A stretch of 49,953 nt of DNA, from positions 1 to 49,953 of the forward strand of contig JAFQNJ010000045.1 in the NCBI GenBank assembly GCA_017395925.1, read 5' to 3'. This document shows, piece by piece, positions 30,963 through 40,158 of this stretch. The position numbers were made by a program, and so were the translations under genes. A model generated the notes under the pieces. It was given only the letters and a program-made list of their open reading frames with translations, made no database searches and was not told where the DNA came from. The stretch is from Ruminococcus sp. Lineage in GTDB: Bacteria > Bacillota > Clostridia > Oscillospirales > Acutalibacteraceae. Position 1 is the first letter of the stretch. Every line of letters starts with the position of its first letter.

Positions 30963-33707
30963 TCAAATCATTACTGCTCTGATGTCGCCGATATCGCTGT
31001 CGAAGAAATCAATTCCAGCCACGTTCTTCTGGATAGCGGTAGCATCCTTGATGTTGATTCTTTCATCCTCGTTGGCATCTGCGGCATAGGGATTAAACTT
31101 TGTATCAAGTCCTGCCAGATGCTTCTGGATACAGGTAGCATCCTTTACTGTGATTCTGAAGTCATCGTCAGTATCGCCCACACGGTAGGATCTGTACTCC
31201 TCATCGATTCCAAAGAGACCGTATCTGCCGTCGCCGTAGTAATAGTACCACTCACCGCCCGGGATCTCCTTACCACTAAAAGAGTTTCTATCAATATCGT
31301 TGGGATCAATTACATAAATCATACCATCAAACGAAGTCAGTCCGTCGGGATAAGCTTCACTCTCCCCCGGCTCATAGCAAGTCGAGCAGATATTCTCTGA
31401 CTGCTTTGAAAGCGTATAAACTTCTGCAGAGGGGTCGCTGCCTCCATCCAAATAGTTGTTCCAGATAAGTACGTCTACATCCTTGGGAACATCGTAGTAA
31501 TAAATATTGGGGGCGTCTGCCTTGTGGAGTTTGTAGCCCGGCCATTGAGTACAAGCATCAGTGCCGTCCCACCAGTAGATACCTGCGGTGTAGGCAAATT
31601 CATTATACCAATAATCGGGCATATAGAAGAAATAGCGGTTGCAGCCTTCCTTGACAGCAGGGAGAGTATCGAGTGTTAACTCGGGAGCCTCTGTGCCGTA
31701 TTCGCCCTCACCGTAGTAATAGTGCCATTCGCCTTCATACACGTTCTGCCGGAATCCCGAAAAGCCGTTGGAATCAGGGTCAATGACATAAATCATACCG
31801 TCAAAGGACTCGAGTCCCTTGGGATAAGCCTCGCTCTCCCCTGCCTCGTAGTACTCTGTGCCGATATCATTTGTTTGTTTTGTATTTTTGTACTTTTCGC
31901 TCTCAGTATCTGTTCCGCAGTCAATGTAATTATTCCAGATAATTGCAAGGACATCTTCGGGAACATCATAGTAGTAGATGCCCTCGGCATCCGCCTCAAG
32001 AGCCTTGTAGCCGGGCCACTGTGCGGGAGCATCGCTGCCGTCCCACCAATAAATTCCCGCTACATTTGTATAACTGTTTATCCAGTCCTCAGGGAGCTTG
32101 AAGTATAGACGCTGGTAGCCGTTTGCAAGCTCGGGGAGGTCTTCGAGAGGTGTATACTGCTTCTCGGTGCCGTATCTGCCGTCGCCGTAGTAATAGAACC
32201 AGTCGCCCTGTGCTCCCGGATATTCAAGCATATTGGGGTCGTCCTTTGAGGGGTCGGTGACATAAATCATTCCGTTAAAATCGTAGGTTCCATTGGGATA
32301 TAGGAGATTTTCGCCCACAGCATAATACTCGGAGGCTATGTTGCAGGTCTTCTTTGCAAAGCCATACAAAGGATGAGCTGTGTCGTGAATAGCATAACCA
32401 TCAAGAGAATTGTTCCAGATTATGATACTGACATCCTTGGGCACGTCGTAGTAGTAGATATTCTTTGCATCGGCTTTGTGAGCCTCGTATCCCGGATATG
32501 TATCACAGGCACCGCTTCCCTCCCACCAATAAATACTGATGGTGTCGGTGTGCTCGTTGAACCAATCCTCGGGAGCAAGGAAGAAGTAACGGTTAAGGCC
32601 TTCCTCTACCTCGGGGAGCATATCAAAGGTAACGGGGTCGTCGTCGAAGCCGTAAGTGCCGTCGCCGTAATAGTAGAACCACTCGCCCTTATAGAGTTCA
32701 TACCAGCCATCGGGAGACTGCTCTGTAAGAGCGGGGTCGATTACGTATATCTTGCCGTCGCACTCATCTGAAACTTCTATAGTTACTGTGTTTTTTGAGA
32801 GAGCTCTCAGGTTGCTGTCTTCGCTTTCTTCGAGATTAAGATATACATTGTTATTCCATCTCAAAGAGGTGACATCCTCGGGTACATCATAGTAATAAAC
32901 ATCCTCGGCATCAGTTCTGTGAGCCATGAAGCCGGGCGGTGAAACCTGAGCATCGGTACCTTCCCACCAATAGATGCCTGCACCTGCAGTACGCTGATTG
33001 TACCAATCCTTGGGCATCAGGAAGAAATAGCGATTGTATCCTTCTTCAAGTTCGGGAAGGATATAGCCGTTTTCATAGACAGGCAGGGAGATGCCGGTAT
33101 TCTCAAAACTTATCTTCTCGGTAAACTCGGTATTGAAACTCTCTGCAGAGTAGATTATCACAAGTTTGTCGCCGACTGCTACGTTATAGACAGTTCGGAT
33201 AAAGTCACCGTTATCGTCATACTGGGCATAGGCAAGGTAATCTCTGCCGTCCATCTTTCCTGTGTAAGCCTCTGAAGCATCAACGCCGTTTGCATCAGGT
33301 GTGATATTTTCAAGGACTTTTTCCTCATTGAGATGATAGTAAACAAGGAAGCGAAGGGCGTTGTCGTTGCCGTCCTTGGTATATGCAGAGAAGGTGTAGT
33401 CCACGCCGCTTCCGAAGGTGCTTTCAGCGAAGTTGAAAAGCACGGGAATATAGGATTCATCGCTTACTGAAGGCATAACTACGTCTTTTTCTACAAGGTG
33501 TGTGCCCTCGCGTGCTGTGCCAAGGTCAGAGGAAGTGTAGTCCTCAACATTTGGAAAAGCCTCGGCATATGCTGAAAGGGACGCAAGCATCTCTTCCTTA
33601 TCGGAAAAATCCTTGGAATAAGGCAAAGCCGAAGCGGTGAACATTGCAGAAAACAGGGTCAGAACCATTAAAGCTGCAAGCACTACGGACATTATTTTCT
33701 TTGTCAT
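30963..33707 (-). CDS. Large secreted dockerin protein with four starch-binding-like repeats
   Basis: A 914-residue secreted protein. Residues 1-27 are a signal peptide ending ASA. Residues 30-215 form a unique N-terminal beta-rich domain. Four tandem units of about 147-160 residues start near 217, 364, 524 and 682, each with LPE(L/V)xxGxNRYFF, a YWWxGxxA motif, a (W/Y/P)PGY(K/E)AHxADA segment, YYYDVPxDV, IWNN, DGMIYVIDP and GEWYYYYGDGRYG. The WPG...YYYDVP...IWNN pattern is that of starch-binding modules (CBM25/26-like). A type I dockerin closes the protein (844-914): GDTDDDFRITVKDATCIQKHLAGL and AADANEDERINIKDATAIQK. No catalytic domain is visible; a non-catalytic polysaccharide-binding component is inferred. 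The ATG after AAAGGAG at 9-base spacing is chosen over one 3 codons upstream. Confidence 0.87.
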   Translation of the reverse strand: MTKKIMSVVLAALMVLTLFSAMFTASALPYSKDFSDKEEMLASLSAYAEAFPNVEDYTSSDLGTAREGTHLVEKDVVMPSVSDESYIPVLFNFAESTFGSGVDYTFSAYTKDGNDNALRFLVYYHLNEEKVLENITPDANGVDASEAYTGKMDGRDYLAYAQYDDNGDFIRTVYNVAVGDKLVIIYSAESFNTEFTEKISFENTGISLPVYENGYILPELEEGYNRYFFLMPKDWYNQRTAGAGIYWWEGTDAQVSPPGFMAHRTDAEDVYYYDVPEDVTSLRWNNNVYLNLEESEDSNLRALSKNTVTIEVSDECDGKIYVIDPALTEQSPDGWYELYKGEWFYYYGDGTYGFDDDPVTFDMLPEVEEGLNRYFFLAPEDWFNEHTDTISIYWWEGSGACDTYPGYEAHKADAKNIYYYDVPKDVSIIIWNNSLDGYAIHDTAHPLYGFAKKTCNIASEYYAVGENLLYPNGTYDFNGMIYVTDPSKDDPNMLEYPGAQGDWFYYYGDGRYGTEKQYTPLEDLPELANGYQRLYFKLPEDWINSYTNVAGIYWWDGSDAPAQWPGYKALEADAEGIYYYDVPEDVLAIIWNNYIDCGTDTESEKYKNTKQTNDIGTEYYEAGESEAYPKGLESFDGMIYVIDPDSNGFSGFRQNVYEGEWHYYYGEGEYGTEAPELTLDTLPAVKEGCNRYFFYMPDYWYNEFAYTAGIYWWDGTDACTQWPGYKLHKADAPNIYYYDVPKDVDVLIWNNYLDGGSDPSAEVYTLSKQSENICSTCYEPGESEAYPDGLTSFDGMIYVIDPNDIDRNSFSGKEIPGGEWYYYYGDGRYGLFGIDEEYRSYRVGDTDDDFRITVKDATCIQKHLAGLDTKFNPYAADANEDERINIKDATAIQKNVAGIDFFDSDIGDIRAVMI
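31179..33059 (-). repeat. Four tandem starch-binding-like protein repeats
   Basis: Repeat starts (LPxxxxG) lie at 33059, 32618, 32138 and 31664 reading on the minus strand, spacings of 441, 480 and 474 bases. Conservation is at protein level, with aromatic residues kept; DNA identity has decayed, so the duplication is old. Repeats 3 and 4 keep WPGY, repeat 2 has YPGY and repeat 1 PPGF. Confidence 0.85.
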
Positions 33708-33744
33708 AAATAACATCTCCTTTGCTAAAAATCCTTACAGTTTT

Positions 33745-33772
33745 AGTATAGCTGAAATAGGGAAATAGTCAA
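33745..33772 (-). promoter_or_regulatory. Promoter of the four-repeat dockerin gene
   Basis: On the minus strand TTGACT (33767-33772), a 16-bp spacer and TATACT (33745-33750), about 38 bases before the start codon. Confidence 0.75.
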
Positions 33773-33854
33773 CATAAATTACCAAATTTTATGCATCACT
33801 ATCTGTTCATTGATAATACAGTTAAAACTGTCAGATTGTCTCAAAGGCTTCTTC

Positions 33855-33896
33855 AAAAAAACAGGCTGTTCCACTAATCAGTAGTGAAACAGCCTT
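33855..33896 (-). terminator. Terminator of alaS
   Basis: The 13-position stem GGCTGTTCCACTA / TAGTGAAACAGCC (33864-33876 with 33882-33894, one mismatch) is followed on the minus strand by seven T residues (33855-33861). It lies 22 bases after the alaS stop. Confidence 0.85.
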
Positions 33897-33915
33897 GACA
33901 TTTTTAATCTATTAA

Positions 33916-36546
33916 TCAGCCGAGGATTTCCTTGACGGTGTCAGCAACACTTGAGAGTGCTTCGTCCACCTTGGAGGTATCCTTGCCGCCTGCCATTGCA
34001 AGGTCGGGCTTGCCGCCGCCGTTACCGCCAGTAATCTGTGCGGCAGACTTGACGATGTTGCCTGCTTTGATGCCCTTTGCAATTGCATCCTTACCGCAAC
34101 CGCAACAGAAGGTGAGCTTATCGGCAGATACACTTGCCAGAAGCACAACAGCCTCGGGAGCTTTATCGGTAAGCATAGATGCCATATTGCGGAGCATATC
34201 GGCGTCTGCATCCTTAATCTTGTCGGTGAGAACTCTGATACCGTTTACATCCACAGCCTTGTCGAGAAGTGAGCCTGCCTTGGATGCGGCAATCTCATTC
34301 TCCAGCTCCTGAATTCTGCGCTCGCGAATTTTAAGCTCTTCGGTGAGCTTCTCGCAACCTGCAGGTAAATCCTTGATGTTACCCACTTTCAGAGTAGCGG
34401 AACACTGTGCAACAAGAGCAAGCAGATTCTCAATCATATCAAGAACGCCGTCACCTGTGCGTGCCTCAATACGGCGCACGCCTGCGGCTACAGAGCCTTC
34501 GGAGCGAATCTTGAAAAGTCCAAGCTTCGAGGTATTGTCAACGTGAGTACCGCCACAGAGCTCTGTGGAGACGTCTCCTGCCTGGACAACGCGGACTACA
34601 TCACCGTACTTCTCGCCGAAGAGTGCCATAACACCCATTTCCTTTGCCTCATTAATAGGCATCTCGCGAACAATAACGTCAATAGCATCGAAGATGTCCT
34701 TATTTACAATAGCCTCAACCTCAGCAAGTTCTGCTGCTGTGAGAGCAGAGAAATGTGTGAAGTCAAAGCGGACTGCTACGTCATTTACAAGCTGTCCTGC
34801 CTGCTCAACGTGGTTGCCCAGCACCTTTCTGAGAGCTGCCTGAAGAAGATGTGCTGCTGTGTGGTTACGCATAATTGCCTGACGGCGGTCAGAATCAATG
34901 GATGCCTTTGCACAGTCATCAACTGCAAAACTGCCGCGTTTAACCTCGCCTGCGTGCATAAAGATGCCGCTGGGGTCCTTGGTGGTGTTGCCTATTTCAA
35001 TCTCGGTATCACCGATAACGATAACGCCTGTGTCGCCAACCTGTCCGCCGCTCTCTGCATAGAAGGGGGTTCTGTCAAGCACAACCACAACCTTGTCGCC
35101 CTCGGAGGCGGCAGTCTCACGCTCGCCGTTTACTATGATAGCCTTGACCTTTGCATCTGCAGTATAGTCGGTATAACCCACAAACTCGGTGGGCTCAACA
35201 TCGGAAAGGTCTACGCTGTCAGATATCCAGGCATCTGCACCTGCATTCTTTCTGGCATCTCTGGAGCGTTTCTTCTGCTCTGCAAGTAGCTCCTGGAAGC
35301 GGTCTGTATCAACATCAATTCCTTTTTCAGCAAGGATTTCCTTGGTGAGGTCCACGGGGAAGCCGAAGGTGTCGTTGAGCTTGAAGGTATCCTCACCGGA
35401 GAGGACTTTCACATCGCCCTTGGTGATAATAGCATCAAGCATTGCGAAGCCCTGCTCAATGGTCTTTGCAAAGTTCTCTTCCTCAATGCGGATAACCTTG
35501 GTGATAAACTCCTCTTTCTCGCGGAGCTCGGGATATGCACTCTCGTTCTCCTTGATAACTGTGGAGCAAATCTTGTAGAGGAAGGGTTTGTTGTAACCCA
35601 GAAGTCTGCCGTGACGAGCGGCTCTGCGGAGAAGTCTGCGGAGTACGTAGCCTCTGCCCTCGTTGGAGGGCATAACGCCGTCGCCTATCATAAATGTGGT
35701 ACTGCGGATATGGTCGGTGATAACACGCAGAGAAATATCCGTCTTGTCATCCACACCGTAATCAACCCCCACCTCGGAGGAGATGTGCTTCATAATGTTC
35801 TGAACTGTATCAACCAGGAAGAGGTTGTCAACACCCTGCATTACGCAGGCAAGTCGCTCAAGACCCATACCTGTGTCGATATTGGGATGGTCAAGGGGTG
35901 TGTAATTGCCCTTGCCGTCGCTCTCAAACTGTGTGAAAACAAGGTTCCACACCTCAACGAAGCGGTCGCACTCACAGCCAACCTTACAGTCGGGAGAGCC
36001 GCAGCCCTTCTCCGGACCTCTGTCAAAGTAAATCTCGGAGCAGGGGCCGCAGGGACCTGAACCGTGCTCCCAGAAGTTGTCCTCTTTGCCCATACGTACC
36101 ATGTGTGATGGGTCAACGCCTACCTGCTGTGTCCAGATATCATAAGCCTCGTCGTCATCCTGATAGATGGAAACATAGAGAAGCTCCTTGGGCATCTCGA
36201 GAACCTCGGTGAAGAACTCCCAAGCCCATGCGGTTGCTTCCTTTTTGAAATAATCGCCGAAGGAGAAGTTACCCAGCATCTCGAAATATGTGCCGTGACG
36301 TGCGGTGATACCAACACGCTCGATATCGGGAGTACGGATACACTTCTGACAGGTGGTAACTCTTGTTCTGGGGGGAGTAACCTCACCTGTAAAATACTTC
36401 TTCATAGGTGCCATTCCGCTGTTGATAAGCAGAAGGCTGTTGTCATCCTTGGGGATAAGGGGGAAGCTCTGAAGGCGGAGGCATCCCTTGCTCTCCATAA
36501 AGGATAAGAACTTTTCGCGTAAATCGTTAAGTCCTGTCCACTGCAT
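33916..36546 (-). CDS. alaS: Alanyl-tRNA synthetase
   Basis: An 876-residue class II synthetase, normal length. The catalytic domain begins MQWTGLNDLREKFLSFMESKGC with motif 2 in TRVTTCQKCIRTPDIERVG and motif 3 in GLERLACV; the editing domain has the zinc-ligand HTAAHLLQ and CGGTHVDNT; the C-Ala domain ends GGGGKPDLAMAGG-like (GNGGGKPDLAMAGG). It charges tRNA-Ala and clears mischarged Ser/Gly. GAAAGGAAG precedes the ATG. It is monocistronic behind an alanine-specific T-box leader and its own promoter. Confidence 0.98.
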   Translation of the reverse strand: MQWTGLNDLREKFLSFMESKGCLRLQSFPLIPKDDNSLLLINSGMAPMKKYFTGEVTPPRTRVTTCQKCIRTPDIERVGITARHGTYFEMLGNFSFGDYFKKEATAWAWEFFTEVLEMPKELLYVSIYQDDDEAYDIWTQQVGVDPSHMVRMGKEDNFWEHGSGPCGPCSEIYFDRGPEKGCGSPDCKVGCECDRFVEVWNLVFTQFESDGKGNYTPLDHPNIDTGMGLERLACVMQGVDNLFLVDTVQNIMKHISSEVGVDYGVDDKTDISLRVITDHIRSTTFMIGDGVMPSNEGRGYVLRRLLRRAARHGRLLGYNKPFLYKICSTVIKENESAYPELREKEEFITKVIRIEEENFAKTIEQGFAMLDAIITKGDVKVLSGEDTFKLNDTFGFPVDLTKEILAEKGIDVDTDRFQELLAEQKKRSRDARKNAGADAWISDSVDLSDVEPTEFVGYTDYTADAKVKAIIVNGERETAASEGDKVVVVLDRTPFYAESGGQVGDTGVIVIGDTEIEIGNTTKDPSGIFMHAGEVKRGSFAVDDCAKASIDSDRRQAIMRNHTAAHLLQAALRKVLGNHVEQAGQLVNDVAVRFDFTHFSALTAAELAEVEAIVNKDIFDAIDVIVREMPINEAKEMGVMALFGEKYGDVVRVVQAGDVSTELCGGTHVDNTSKLGLFKIRSEGSVAAGVRRIEARTGDGVLDMIENLLALVAQCSATLKVGNIKDLPAGCEKLTEELKIRERRIQELENEIAASKAGSLLDKAVDVNGIRVLTDKIKDADADMLRNMASMLTDKAPEAVVLLASVSADKLTFCCGCGKDAIAKGIKAGNIVKSAAQITGGNGGGKPDLAMAGGKDTSKVDEALSSVADTVKEILG

Positions 36547-36585
36547 AAATTATCTTCCTTTCAATATAAAATAAAAATATTATTA

Positions 36586-36822
36586 AAAACAAAAAACTCC
36601 TGCCCCAAAATAGGGACAAGAGTTAAATCCTGCGGTACCACCCTGATTGACGCATACAAAATACACGCCCGCTCAAGTTCCTTAACGCGGAAAACGCTGT
36701 ACTCATCGCACAGAGCTCGGGGGTGGCTGATACCTTAACCCGCAAGCACCTTTCAGCCCGGGGTGCTCTCTCTGAAGCAGGTTTTCGGGGTATCTCTTCC
36801 CGTCAACGCCATAAAATATTCT
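36586..36822 (-). promoter_or_regulatory. T-box leader (alanine, specifier GCC) for alaS
   Basis: On the minus strand the T-box sequence AGGGTGGTACCGCA (36630-36643) is followed by a terminator AACTCTTGTCCC / GGGGCAGGAGTT with a T run (stem 36595-36624). Stem I upstream contains GAAGAGATACC opposite GGTATCAGCCACC; the specifier is GCC followed by A (codon at 36725-36727). Stem I also has the AGAGAG and CTGAAAGGTGC conserved loops. Uncharged tRNA-Ala should stabilise the antiterminator and switch alaS on. This explains the 340 bases between alaS and the U32 gene. Confidence 0.94.
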
Positions 36823-36828
36823 TCTGTT

Positions 36829-36857
36829 ATTATAGGATTATTAAACCCAAATGTCAA
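36829..36857 (-). promoter_or_regulatory. Consensus promoter of the alaS T-box leader
   Basis: Perfect TTGACA (36852-36857) and perfect TATAAT (36829-36834) with a 17-bp spacer on the minus strand, an ideal sigma-A promoter. It lies 30 bases after the U32 gene stop. Confidence 0.92.
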
Positions 36858-36886
36858 GGGCTGAGAGCGGCTTTTTCAATGACGCC

Positions 36887-38125
36887 TCAGGCTTTTCTCC
36901 TTACCCTCAGATAAGAGCCTGCGGGGATGGGTCTGTCGCAGTAGAGTTCAAGCCTCTGCATAGGATGAGGAGTTGAGTCCACCTCTTCCCCATTTTCATT
37001 CACAAGCTTCAAGGCTTTCACCTCAAAGGGTATACCCGAAGGAGGCAGGATATCAAGAGTATCCCCCAGATAGAACTTGTTCCTCTGGGTAATAACTGCA
37101 CCGAAGTCCCGCTCTTCCTCAGAAAGTGCCACCAAGTCATAATGGCGGATATATCCGCCGTTTGAGGTGGTTTGTCCTGGGGAGGTGCCGAAGTAGAAGC
37201 CGGTATTATATTCTCTGTGAGAAATTTTCTCTATCTCTTCTTTGATTAATTCAGAGACCTTGTAGTCGTCTTTGAGCCCGCCCTCGAAGTATTCGTCAAG
37301 GGCTTTTCTGTAGGCATTGGTCACAACTGCGGTATAGTAAGAGGTCTTGGCTCTGCCCTCGATTTTGAAGCTGCTTATTCCTGCTTTCACAAGCTCGGGA
37401 ATATGCTCTATCATACACATATCTCTGGAATTATAGAGGTATGTGCCGCCGTCATCCTCAAAAACGGGATAGAAGTTACCTTCTCTGCTCTCCTCCATCA
37501 GATGGTATTTCCATCTGCAGGGCTGGGAACAGTCGCCGCGGTTGGGGTCTCTGCCTGTTAAATACTCGGAGATAAGGCATCTGCCCGAGAAGGACACACA
37601 CATTGCTCCGTGGACAAAGCACTCGATTTCAAGCTCTGCAGGAATTTTTGCGCGAAGCTCCCCAATCTCCTCAAAGGAGAGTTCACGGGCAAGCACCACG
37701 CGTGATGCACCCAGATTATAGAGTGCCTTTGCGCTTTCGCTGTTGACTATACCCACCTGAGTAGACATATGCACAGGTGTACTTTGAGCATACTTCTTCG
37801 CAAGCTCCAGCACTCCCATATCAGCAACAATAAGGGCATCAACACCTGCCGCCTCTGCACTGCGGAGAAACTCCGGCAGAAGAGAAAGCTGATATTCTCT
37901 CGGCAGTACGTTGCAGGTAAGGTAAAGTTTTTTGCCGCTTTTGTGTACAAGGTCTGCCGCTTCCTTAAGGGCATCGTTGTCAAAGTTTTTGGGCGAAGTT
38001 CTCATTGAAAACTGTGTACCGCCCACATAAACCGCATCGGCACCGAAGCGTATTGCGGCTGAGAGTGCCTCCATATCGCCTGCAGGAGCGAGTATCTCGG
38101 GTTTTATGATATAAGGATTCTGCAT
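36887..38125 (-). CDS. U32 family peptidase / tRNA hydroxylation protein TrhP-like
   Basis: A 412-residue protein of the U32 (collagenase-like) family. The N-terminus KPEILAPAGDMEALSAAIRFGADAVYVGG is the TIM-barrel start; the signature region is CFVHGAMCVSFSGRCLISEYLTGRDPNRGDCSQPCRWKY, with four conserved cysteines that in TrhP/RlhA-type members hold an iron-sulfur cluster. Single-barrel members of this length take part in tRNA U34 5-hydroxylation, so that is more likely than proteolysis. The ATG overlaps the mltG stop by one base (TAATG). Confidence 0.9.
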   Translation of the reverse strand: MQNPYIIKPEILAPAGDMEALSAAIRFGADAVYVGGTQFSMRTSPKNFDNDALKEAADLVHKSGKKLYLTCNVLPREYQLSLLPEFLRSAEAAGVDALIVADMGVLELAKKYAQSTPVHMSTQVGIVNSESAKALYNLGASRVVLARELSFEEIGELRAKIPAELEIECFVHGAMCVSFSGRCLISEYLTGRDPNRGDCSQPCRWKYHLMEESREGNFYPVFEDDGGTYLYNSRDMCMIEHIPELVKAGISSFKIEGRAKTSYYTAVVTNAYRKALDEYFEGGLKDDYKVSELIKEEIEKISHREYNTGFYFGTSPGQTTSNGGYIRHYDLVALSEEERDFGAVITQRNKFYLGDTLDILPPSGIPFEVKALKLVNENGEEVDSTPHPMQRLELYCDRPIPAGSYLRVRRKA

Positions 38126-39519
38126 TACTCAAGTCCTGCCTTCTCGATATTTGCCATGTGCTCATTGAATGTAACCGCATAGTATGCTGTAACTGTGCCG
38201 TCGTCGTTGACACCGTGGCAGAAATAGAGATAATCAGTATCATTGGGTGCAACCGCTGCCAGAAATGCGTGAGCAGAACCCGAACAGATTGCTCCGGGAG
38301 GAAGTCCTCTTGTATCGTATGTTTCGTACTTGCTGTGGAAGGTATCCTTGATGTCTTCGGGGACTGACTCTGCATTTTTATAGGGGTAGAATGCCGTACA
38401 GTCAAGACCCAGAGAGTGGATATCGCTCTGTGCACCGTAGAAAAGACGGTTGTTGATAACGGAGGATACATTGTACATATCCTCAACGTCTGCCGCTTCG
38501 CCCTGAACAAGGGATGCAAGAGTTACCACCTCATCAAGGGTGAAGTCGCTGTCGTTGACAAGCTCAATGAGCTTCACAGGCTGGTCGTAGCCTTCAACTT
38601 CATATTCGCTTTCGTAAATCTTTGATTTGAAGTTCGAAAGAAATCTTCTGATGGTTACATCGGGAGCTTCTTCTACATAGAATTCGTAGGTATCCGGGAA
38701 CATATAGCCCTCGAGTTTATAAACCCTGTCCTCGTGAGGCTCTATTTCAGAAAGGAAGGGATAGTCCGCATCAAATTCGTCACTGTTGCACAGGCGGAGG
38801 AATTCCTCTTTGTCATAGGTGACGCCTGCATCGTAGAGCTGGTCTGCAAGGTCAATGATATTTGTACCCTCTGTAATCTGCAGAGTGATGGTAGTCAGGC
38901 GGTTGCCTGTGTACTGCAGGTAGTTGAGAATACCAAGATAGTCCTTGTTCTTTGAGAGAGTATATATACCGGGCTCGATATCATCGGACTGGTTGGTAAG
39001 AACAGTAAAGAGAGTAAAGAAGGTTGAAGAATCGATAACACCTGCATCTTCAAGTTTATCAGCAATGTCGCCAATGCCATCCTCCTTGGTAACCTTCACC
39101 AGTACGGTATCGGTTTCCTTTCTGTTCATAGCCAGAAAATCGTTGCAGCCTGTAATCAGGAACTGACCCACAACAATGCTGGATATAACGAGAAGTATCA
39201 GCCACGCAAAACGGTAAACCTTCTTGTTTCTGCCTGATTTAATCTTCAGAATCTTCTTCTCTTCCTTCTTCTGACGCCTGAGTTCCTTCTTTGAGTCACG
39301 CTCTATCTGTGCGCGGGTATTCTCATCACTGAAAGAAGTGATTTCATCAGAAAAAGCCTTTTTTGAAGAGGAAGGAGTCTCACTTTTCTTTGAAGAAATA
39401 TTCTCCTTTGCACCGTCACCGCTGTTAATATTAAGCTTGAATTCATCAACCCTACGCTGGCGATAACGCTGAACATTCGCCTGCTGCTGCATATTATCCT
39501 GGTTTTCGTAATTATCCAT
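38125..39519 (-). CDS. mltG: Endolytic peptidoglycan transglycosylase MltG
   Basis: A 464-residue membrane-anchored enzyme that cuts nascent glycan strands and so ends elongation. A long charged cytosolic N-terminus (1-100) includes many Lys/Glu; one membrane helix (about 103-125, FAWLILLVISSIVVGQFLI) precedes a LysM-like domain (VLVKVTKEDGIGDIADKLEDAGVI) and the YceG catalytic domain with YKLEGYMFPDTYEF and the catalytic Glu in LASLVQGEAAD. A TTG seven codons upstream is possible; the ATG downstream of AAAGGGG is preferred. It lies 54 bases behind the cyclo-ligase gene. Confidence 0.93.
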   Translation of the reverse strand: MDNYENQDNMQQQANVQRYRQRRVDEFKLNINSGDGAKENISSKKSETPSSSKKAFSDEITSFSDENTRAQIERDSKKELRRQKKEEKKILKIKSGRNKKVYRFAWLILLVISSIVVGQFLITGCNDFLAMNRKETDTVLVKVTKEDGIGDIADKLEDAGVIDSSTFFTLFTVLTNQSDDIEPGIYTLSKNKDYLGILNYLQYTGNRLTTITLQITEGTNIIDLADQLYDAGVTYDKEEFLRLCNSDEFDADYPFLSEIEPHEDRVYKLEGYMFPDTYEFYVEEAPDVTIRRFLSNFKSKIYESEYEVEGYDQPVKLIELVNDSDFTLDEVVTLASLVQGEAADVEDMYNVSSVINNRLFYGAQSDIHSLGLDCTAFYPYKNAESVPEDIKDTFHSKYETYDTRGLPPGAICSGSAHAFLAAVAPNDTDYLYFCHGVNDDGTVTAYYAVTFNEHMANIEKAGLE

Positions 39520-39573
39520 ATCTGTCAGTGCCCCTTTCAAGAAGCAATTTTATATATAAGCTGTTTATATAAA

Positions 39574-40158
39574 TCAGTTTTGCTTGATTCTGCGCAGATA
39601 TCCGTCAGTCAGAAGATACTGCACAGGAACATCGTATTTGTCAGATGGAATATTCCACTTAACGAAACTCGCATAGCACACGCCTACGGTCTTGCCGTTA
39701 AAATCTCTGAGGAAGCGGTCATAGTACCCTTTGCCGTAGCCCAGTCGGTTGCCGTCAGGGTCAAAGGTAAGTCCGGGTACAAGACAAACAGCATCCGAAA
39801 AATCGGTTACCTTCCGCTCTGCTTCACAGGGTGGCTCGTCTATGGAGTATTTGCCCTTGGTGAGTTCTTCGAGAGAATTTATATAGTAGAAGCTCATAAT
39901 TCCCTCTCCCTCACAAACGGGAAGCGCCACCTTCTTGCCTGCAAGGAGTGCGGCTCTGATTATTCCCCGTGTCTCCACCTCATAGGGGTTGGCGGCATAA
40001 ATAAGGATTTGCTTTGCAAAAATATATTCGTCACTTATAAGAAAACGGGAGGCTGCTTCTGTATCCAGAAGTCTCTTGTACTCCTCGGTCATCTTCTTTC
40101 TCATATCAGCATAATGCTTTCGCAGCATCTGCTTTTCTTCCTGAATTTTTACAGACAT
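39574..40158 (-). CDS. 5-formyltetrahydrofolate cyclo-ligase
   Basis: A 194-residue enzyme converting 5-formyl-THF to 5,10-methenyl-THF with ATP, salvaging folate. The N-terminal KQMLRKHYADMRKKM helix is the nucleotide-binding start and the signature is PGLTFDPDGNRLGYGKGYYDRFL. It overlaps the end of the DJ-1 gene by 10 bases, so translation is probably coupled. Its place with thyX and tmk fits a folate/thymidylate operon, and folT elsewhere in the window brings in folate. Confidence 0.95.
   Translation of the reverse strand: MSVKIQEEKQMLRKHYADMRKKMTEEYKRLLDTEAASRFLISDEYIFAKQILIYAANPYEVETRGIIRAALLAGKKVALPVCEGEGIMSFYYINSLEELTKGKYSIDEPPCEAERKVTDFSDAVCLVPGLTFDPDGNRLGYGKGYYDRFLRDFNGKTVGVCYASFVKWNIPSDKYDVPVQYLLTDGYLRRIKQN

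Noticed and set aside
34543..35289. A 248-codon plus-strand open frame opposite alaS
   Set aside because: It is antisense to the conserved AlaS editing domain and has no ribosome site; a codon-bias shadow.
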